Shown here: piece after piece, positions 59,893 to 64,000 of the stretch
Layout: the number at the start of each line of letters is the position of its first letter
How positions within the stretch are numbered: position 1 is the first letter of the stretch
Source of the DNA: Actinomycetota bacterium
Lineage (GTDB): Bacteria > Actinomycetota > Thermoleophilia > Solirubrobacterales > Solirubrobacteraceae
Direction: 5' to 3'
Assembly: GCA_005888335.1 (NCBI GenBank)
Contig: VAWY01000128.1
Coordinates: forward strand, 1 to 64,000
DNA: 64,000 nt
Translations under genes and position numbers: made by a program
Notes under the pieces: model-generated
What the model was told of the DNA's origin: nothing
The model's database searches: none
What the model saw: the letters and a program-made list of their open reading frames with translations, nothing else

Positions 59893-60543
59893 TCAACGCC
59901 CGGCCTTCGGCGTCACCGTGACGGGCGGCAGCGGCCGGCGGGCGACTTCGGCTGCCTCGTCCGGCGGGAGGCCGAAGAGACGGAGCACTCCCTCCGCGTG
60001 GTGGGTGTCGGCGTCCTTCGGGGCCTGCCCGTCGAGGACGGCGCGCATGACGGCGAGCAGCGCGCCGCCGGCTGCGAAGAACGCAACGCGTTCGTCGGAC
60101 ACCTGCAGGCGGCCGGCCTTCACGGCCCGCCGGAGGTCGCGCCGAGCGAAGGGGCCGAGAGCGCTGGCCACGACGTCGTGCGAGACGTCCATGCGGACGA
60201 GCAGCCAGGCCCAGTCGGGGTCGCTGCGCGCGAGCCGCACGAAGTAGCGGTGGGCCGCGGCGATGACCTCGGCCGGGTCGTCGAGGTCCGCGGTCACCGC
60301 ATCGATCGCCGCGCCCTGGGCGGCGACGGTCTCGACGAGCACGGCTTCGACGATCGCCTCCTTGCTCTCGAAGTGGTTGTAGAAGGAGCCGAACCCGACG
60401 TCGGCCTCGTCCGTGATCTCGTTGATTCGCGTGTTGTCGACGCCCTGGCGCGCGAACAGCGTCCTGGCCGCCTGGACGAGCTTGGCGCGGGTCTGCTCGC
60501 GCCGGCGCGCGTGGCGGTCGGGTGAAGGGGCGGACGTCACCAT
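59893..60543 (-). CDS. TetR-family regulator
   Basis: 216 residues. RAKLVQAARTLFARQGVDNT, INEITDEADVGFGSFYNHFE; C-terminal TetR domain. Divergent from the acyltransferase-MhpA operon with an inverted repeat in the 72 bp gap, so a likely repressor of that operon. Confidence 0.93.
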   Translation of the reverse strand: MVTSAPSPDRHARRREQTRAKLVQAARTLFARQGVDNTRINEITDEADVGFGSFYNHFESKEAIVEAVLVETVAAQGAAIDAVTADLDDPAEVIAAAHRYFVRLARSDPDWAWLLVRMDVSHDVVASALGPFARRDLRRAVKAGRLQVSDERVAFFAAGGALLAVMRAVLDGQAPKDADTHHAEGVLRLFGLPPDEAAEVARRPLPPVTVTPKAGR

Positions 60544-60575
60544 GGAGACGCTACATGAGTGATCTTTCGCGACAT

Positions 60576-60595
60576 ATTTGACGAAACTATCAAAT
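60576..60595. promoter_or_regulatory. Inverted repeat, candidate operator of TetR/aromatic operon
   Basis: ATTTGA at 60576-60581 and TCAAAT at 60590-60595, 8 bp apart, with another ATTTGAC at 60594-60600. AT-rich island between the divergent starts. Confidence 0.55.
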
Positions 60596-60615
60596 TTGAC
60601 TAGATTGCCCAAACG

Positions 60616-61458
60616 ATGAGCGACTCCGAAAGCCCACTTCCCATCCCTCCCTCCCGCTTCGCGTCCGCCGTCGGACGCGCGATCGACGTCGCGCACAAGC
60701 TGACGCGCCCCGTGCTGCTCGACGTGGAGAACGTCCCGTCGGAAGGTCCCTTCCTGCTCGTCGGCAATCACCAGCTGCTGGGCATGCAGGACCTGCCGTC
60801 GCTGGTGCGCGAGCTCGAGGTCCGGCGGGGCGTGCGCCTGCGGGGGATGGCCGACCACTTCCATTTCTCGGTGCCCCTGTGGCGCAGCTACCTGACGCGC
60901 GCCGGCGCGGTCCCGGGGACCCGCGAGAACTGCGCCGCGCTGCTGACCGCTGGTGAGCCGGTCCTGGTCCCGGGCGGCGCTCGTGAGGTCTACAAGCGGC
61001 GCGGCCAGCGCTACCAGCTGCTCTGGGGCAAGCGAACGGGGTTCGCGCGGATGGCGATCGCGGCCGGCTGCCCGATCGTGCCCTTCGGCGCCGTCGGCGC
61101 CGAGGACCGCTTCGACGTGCTCATCGACATGGACCACGCCGTCGCTGCTCCGGCGCGGGCCCTCGTCCGCCGTGTGGCCGGGCGCGACGACGTCGGCACC
61201 CTCCTGATGCGGGGGACAGGGCCGCTGGGCCTTCCGCGTCCCGACCGCCTCTACTTCCGCTTCGGAGCGCCGATCGCGACGACCCCGTGGGCGGGGCGCC
61301 ATGACGACCCCGAAGCGCTGGCCACGTGCCGGGATCTCGTCAAGGCCGAGGTCGAGGCGCACATCGCGGCACTCCTGGCCTACCGCGCCGGCGACCCCCA
61401 CCGCGGCCTGCTGCCGCGCGCCGGCGAGACGTTGCGCGACCTGCTCCCCGTCGGATGA
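60616..61458 (+). CDS. PlsC-like phospholipid/glycerol acyltransferase
   Basis: 280 residues. LLVGNHQLLGMQDLPSLV gives a spaced H-x6-D variant of the usual H-x4-D, as in TMEM68/mycobacterial relatives; VPGGAREVYKRRGQ replaces EGTR; PIVPFGAVGAEDRF. No clear TM helix, so membrane-peripheral. Coupled to the hydroxylase by ATGA, an unusual partner for an aromatic pathway. Confidence 0.85.
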   Translation: MSDSESPLPIPPSRFASAVGRAIDVAHKLTRPVLLDVENVPSEGPFLLVGNHQLLGMQDLPSLVRELEVRRGVRLRGMADHFHFSVPLWRSYLTRAGAVPGTRENCAALLTAGEPVLVPGGAREVYKRRGQRYQLLWGKRTGFARMAIAAGCPIVPFGAVGAEDRFDVLIDMDHAVAAPARALVRRVAGRDDVGTLLMRGTGPLGLPRPDRLYFRFGAPIATTPWAGRHDDPEALATCRDLVKAEVEAHIAALLAYRAGDPHRGLLPRAGETLRDLLPVG

Positions 61459-63023
61459 CCGCTCTCGACGCCGACGTGATCGTGGTCGGCTACGGCCCCG
61501 TCGGCCAGACCGTCGCCGCGCTGCTCGCGCGCCAAGGCCACCGCGTCGCGGCCTACGAGCGGTTCGCCGAGGTCTATGGCCTGCCGCGCGCGATCCACTT
61601 CGACGACGAGATCATGCGCGTCTGGCAGGCGCTGGGCATCGTCGACGACATCGCCGGCGACCTCATGCCGGTCGACTCCTACACGTGGTTCGGCGCCGAC
61701 GGGGAGCAGATCCTCGCGATCTCGTCGCCCTCCCCAGGCCCGGCGGGCTGGGAGCCGAGCTACCTGTTCTTCCAGCCCTACCTCGAGGACGCGCTGATCC
61801 GCGCCGTCGACGCGCTGCCGACCGCCACGATCCACCGTGGGTGGGTCGCCGAGGGACTGGCCCACGCCGACGACCACGTCGCGCTCAGCCTCCGGCGCGT
61901 CGACGAGTCGCAGACCGGGAACCTGGAGCCGACCGACGAGACCACCACCGTCCGCGCGCGCTACGTCATCGGCGCCGACGGGGCAAACTCGTCGGTGCGC
62001 GAGGCGGCGGGCATCGCCTTCGAGGACCTCGGCTTCGCGGAGCGCTGGCTGACCCTCGACCTGCGGCCCAACGACGTCGAGGCGCTGTCCTACATCCCGG
62101 CTCCCTGCCAGTGGTGCGATCCGGCCCGGCCGCACATGCACACGCGCAACGGGCGCTTGCACCGTCGGTTCGAGTTCATGCTGCTCCCCGGCGAGTCCGG
62201 GGAGGACTTCCGTGACGAGGCGCGGGTCTGGGAGCTCCTCGCACCGTGGATGACGCCCGACGACGGGCGCATCGTCCGCCACGCGGTCTACGAGTTCCGC
62301 GCCCGCCTGGCCGAGACCATGCGCGCCGGCCGCGCGCTGCTGGCGGGCGACGCCGCCCACACGATGCCGCCGTTCATGGGCCAGGGCCTGTGCTCCGGCA
62401 TCCGCGACGCCGCCAACCTCGCCTGGCGCCTGGACCTCATCCTGCGCGGACTGGCGACGGACGAGCTGCTCGACTCCTACACGCCCGAGCGGCGCGCCCA
62501 GAACGCGTGGATCGTGAACTTCTCGGCCGAGATGGGGCGCGTCTCGTGCGTGCTCGACGCCGCGGCGGCAGCCGAGCGCGACGCCGCCCTGCGCGCGGCC
62601 GAGGCACCGCCGCCGGTCGGCCTGCCGCCCTTGGAAGGCGGCCTGATCGCCGCGGGCGCGCCGCTGGCCGGCGCCCGCGCGGTGCAGGGAACCGTCCGTG
62701 TCGCCGGGCGCGAGGGGCGCTTCGACGACATCGCCGGCCGTGGCTTCGTCCTCCTCACGCGGCGGCCCGTGGCGCTGCCCGAGTCGCAGACCCGGTTTCT
62801 CGACGAGATCGGCGCGCACGTTGTCGCGCTCACCGAGCTCGAGGACATCGACGGGCGGCTCACCGCCTGGCTGGACCGTCACGGAGCCGACGCGGTCCTG
62901 GTCCGGCCCGACTTCTACGTCTTCGGCGCCGTCGAGGCGCTCGACGGTCTCCCCGCGCTGGTCGACGACCTGCGCGCCCAGCTGCCCACCACCCACGACA
63001 GGATCGAAGCGCATGTCCACTGA
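61455..63023 (+). CDS. FAD monooxygenase, MhpA-type 3-(3-hydroxyphenyl)propionate hydroxylase
   Basis: 522 residues. FAD motif VIVVGYGPVGQTVAALLARQ; YVIGADGANSSVREAAGIAF (DG motif); ALLAGDAAHTMPPFMGQGLC (GD motif, ~297-312); thioredoxin-like C-terminal domain. Layout of aromatic hydroxylases of the MhpA/PHBH group: NAD(P)H- and O2-dependent ortho-hydroxylation of a phenolic acid. Substrate assigned by context only. Confidence 0.9.
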   Translation: MTALDADVIVVGYGPVGQTVAALLARQGHRVAAYERFAEVYGLPRAIHFDDEIMRVWQALGIVDDIAGDLMPVDSYTWFGADGEQILAISSPSPGPAGWEPSYLFFQPYLEDALIRAVDALPTATIHRGWVAEGLAHADDHVALSLRRVDESQTGNLEPTDETTTVRARYVIGADGANSSVREAAGIAFEDLGFAERWLTLDLRPNDVEALSYIPAPCQWCDPARPHMHTRNGRLHRRFEFMLLPGESGEDFRDEARVWELLAPWMTPDDGRIVRHAVYEFRARLAETMRAGRALLAGDAAHTMPPFMGQGLCSGIRDAANLAWRLDLILRGLATDELLDSYTPERRAQNAWIVNFSAEMGRVSCVLDAAAAAERDAALRAAEAPPPVGLPPLEGGLIAAGAPLAGARAVQGTVRVAGREGRFDDIAGRGFVLLTRRPVALPESQTRFLDEIGAHVVALTELEDIDGRLTAWLDRHGADAVLVRPDFYVFGAVEALDGLPALVDDLRAQLPTTHDRIEAHVH

Positions 63024-63609
63024 CGCCCCCGTGATCCACCCGAAGTTCCATCACGTCAACCTCAAGACCACGCGGCTGCAGGAGATGATCGACTGGTACT
63101 CGGCGCTCGTCGGCGCCGAGGTGCTGTTCCAGTACGAGCTGGGCGCCTGGATCTCCAACGACGAGGCCAACCACCGGATCGCGCTCCTGGCCTTCCCTGG
63201 CTTCACCGACGACCCCGAGAAGGAGACGCGGGCGGGCCTGCATCACACGGCGTTCGAGTACGCAGCCTTCGAGGACCTCAACGCCAGCTACCTGCGTCTC
63301 AAGGCCGACGGCATCGTGCCGGCCTTCTGCCTGGATCACGGCATGACGTTCTCGTACTACTACCGCGACCCCGACGGCAACCACGTCGAGCTGCAGGTCG
63401 ACAACTTCGGCGACTGGTCGAAGTCCAGCGCCTGGATGCGCGACAGCCTGGAGTTCCAAGAAGACCCGCTCGGCAAGTTCGTCGACCCGGACCGGGTCGC
63501 GGCGGCCTTCGCCGACGGCGTCAGCTTCGACGCGATCCACGCCCGCGCCATGGCCGGCGAGCTGGCGCCCGAGGCCGCGCCGGTCGAGCTCCCGAAGGCG
63601 GAGGCCTAG
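63013..63609 (+). CDS. VOC extradiol-dioxygenase-like protein
   Basis: 198 residues; start overlaps the hydroxylase by 11 bp. FHHVNLKTTRLQEMIDWYSA, GLHHTAFEYAAFEDL, YYRDPDGNHVELQVDNFGDW: His, His, Glu of the iron-binding facial triad are present. Single VOC-fold-length enzyme related to 2,3-dihydroxybiphenyl/catechol 2,3-dioxygenases, expected to open the ring of the MhpA product. Confidence 0.88.
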   Translation: MSTDAPVIHPKFHHVNLKTTRLQEMIDWYSALVGAEVLFQYELGAWISNDEANHRIALLAFPGFTDDPEKETRAGLHHTAFEYAAFEDLNASYLRLKADGIVPAFCLDHGMTFSYYYRDPDGNHVELQVDNFGDWSKSSAWMRDSLEFQEDPLGKFVDPDRVAAAFADGVSFDAIHARAMAGELAPEAAPVELPKAEA

Positions 63610-63614
63610 GCGCC

Positions 63615-63670
63615 ATGCGACTGGTCAGCTACGACGCCGGCCAGGGGCCGGCCGCGGGGATCCTGCTCGA
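63615..63670 (+). pseudogene. First codons of fumarylacetoacetate hydrolase gene, interrupted
   Basis: MRLVSYDAGQGPAAGILL starts 5 bp after the dioxygenase stop, the normal operon position for a fumarylacetoacetate hydrolase-family gene. After ~18 codons the sequence switches at the GCTCGA inverted-repeat junction into the reverse complement, so the gene is not continuous. Confidence 0.7.
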
Positions 63671-63877
63671 GTTCAGGCCCAGGCAGATGATCTTCTCGGG
63701 ATCGGGCACGGGCGCCAGCAGCCGCACGCCGTCGAGCGCGATCCGCCCGTCGGTCGGCCGGATCTCCTGGCCGGCGGCGAGCAGCTCTCGGACCGACGCT
63801 CCGGCCGGAGCGATCTCCGCGTCGAGCAGGATCCCCGCGGCCGGCCCCTGGCCGGCGTCGTAGCTGACCAGTCGCAT
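63629..63877 (-). pseudogene. Fumarylacetoacetate hydrolase N-terminal fragment
   Basis: Read on the minus strand: MRLVSYDAGQGPAAGILLDA, then ELLAAGQEIRPTDGRIALDG and LLAPVPDPEKIICLGLN, the N-terminal start of the FAH family up to the conserved LGLN(Y) site. After it comes SSRIPAAG, which is the reverse of the left arm, not FAH. The family hydrolyses C-C bonds of ring-cleavage products, fitting the MhpA-dioxygenase pathway. Confidence 0.75.
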
Positions 63878-63882
63878 GGCGC

Positions 63883-64000
63883 CTAGGCCTCCGCCTTCGG
63901 GAGCTCGACCGGCGCGGCCTCGGGCGCCAGCTCGCCGGCCATGGCGCGGGCGTGGATCGCGTCGAAGCTGACGCCGTCGGCGAAGGCCGCCGCGACCCGG
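63883..64000 (-). pseudogene. Partial inverted copy of the dioxygenase gene
   Basis: Reverse-strand copy of 63492-63609, giving the last ~38 residues (AAFADGVSFDAIHARAMAGE ... PKAEA) identical to the plus-strand gene. It runs out of the window. Same caution as the inverted repeat. Confidence 0.9.

Larger units (their letters stand above)
63492..64000. repeat. Perfect inverted repeat, arms at least 179 bp, at the window edge
   Basis: 63492-63670 is the exact reverse complement of 63822-64000 (position p pairs with 127492 minus p), with a 151 bp centre (63671-63821). The right arm reaches the end of the window, so the repeat may be longer. It duplicates the end of the dioxygenase gene and the first codons of the next gene. 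Centre sequence is fumarylacetoacetate hydrolase (minus orientation). Both a real palindrome and a fold-back assembly artefact are possible. Confidence 0.95.

Noticed and set aside
1..64000. CRISPR arrays, prophage genes, intact insertion sequences, rRNA
   Set aside because: No regularly spaced repeats, integrase, capsid, tail or transposase motifs seen; only short MITE-like elements are present.

Overview
The window is about 64 kb of very GC-rich, densely packed bacterial DNA. It carries many high-GC actinobacterial families: a HelZ-like helicase, WS/DGAT, GabD2-type succinic semialdehyde dehydrogenase, DDN-type F420 oxidoreductase, Ser/Thr kinases and many TetR regulators. It has frequent GTG starts and many 1-4 bp gene overlaps, and its one tRNA has no encoded CCA. 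I infer an actinobacterium, probably of the Thermoleophilia (Solirubrobacterales) type; no rRNA or other decisive marker is present. No phage, CRISPR array or intact insertion sequence was seen.

Layout. 0-7 kb: 5' part of a SNF2 helicase, a DUF2293 protein, tRNA-Ser(CGA), tadA, a secreted subtilase, a UspA gene whose 3' tail is present three times, a CpsB-type phosphatase and a small lipoprotein/micro-membrane-protein pair. 7-20 kb: cytochrome P450, WS/DGAT, UspA, a secreted trypsin-like protein, alpha/beta hydrolase, metallophosphoesterase, SoxR with a perfect SoxR-type box, a CMD-family protein with a divergent HxlR regulator, and a minus-strand operon FHA - mannitol-dehydrogenase-like - acyl-CoA ligase - hydrolase.

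20-29 kb is the most novel part. Three different ATP-grasp proteins with inositol-kinase-like C-terminal signatures run in tandem with an MFS transporter. They are followed by a Ser/Thr kinase with an extracellular beta-propeller, a trypsin-like lipoprotein that has lost its catalytic serine, and a second, non-RD Ser/Thr kinase.

29-51 kb: gabD2 and YciI, a 37-residue membrane protein, PucR with a divergent DHA2 transporter, VOC protein and ECF sigma factor, DoxX, lipoate ligase divergent from a P1 peptidase, a TetR-P450 operon with an operator over the start codon, SDR, DDN-like enzyme, BlaI, a TetR divergent from the fadA-fadB beta-oxidation operon, PPOX and VOC proteins, a methyltransferase with a truncated TetR, and a DHA2 transporter / muconolactone-isomerase-like / DUF3237 operon.

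51-60 kb looks like one acid-uptake regulon: a class III CoA-transferase, a CitA/CitB-type two-component system, an SsuA/NMT1-type ABC importer and a GntR-FCD regulator. The CoA-transferase and the ABC operon share a nearly duplicated ~59 bp upstream element, and two MITE-like inverted-repeat elements flank the ABC/GntR block. 60-64 kb: TetR, an acyltransferase, an MhpA-type hydroxylase, an extradiol-dioxygenase-like protein and the start of a fumarylacetoacetate hydrolase, an aromatic-degradation operon. It runs into a perfect inverted repeat of at least 179 bp reaching the window edge, which may be an assembly fold-back.
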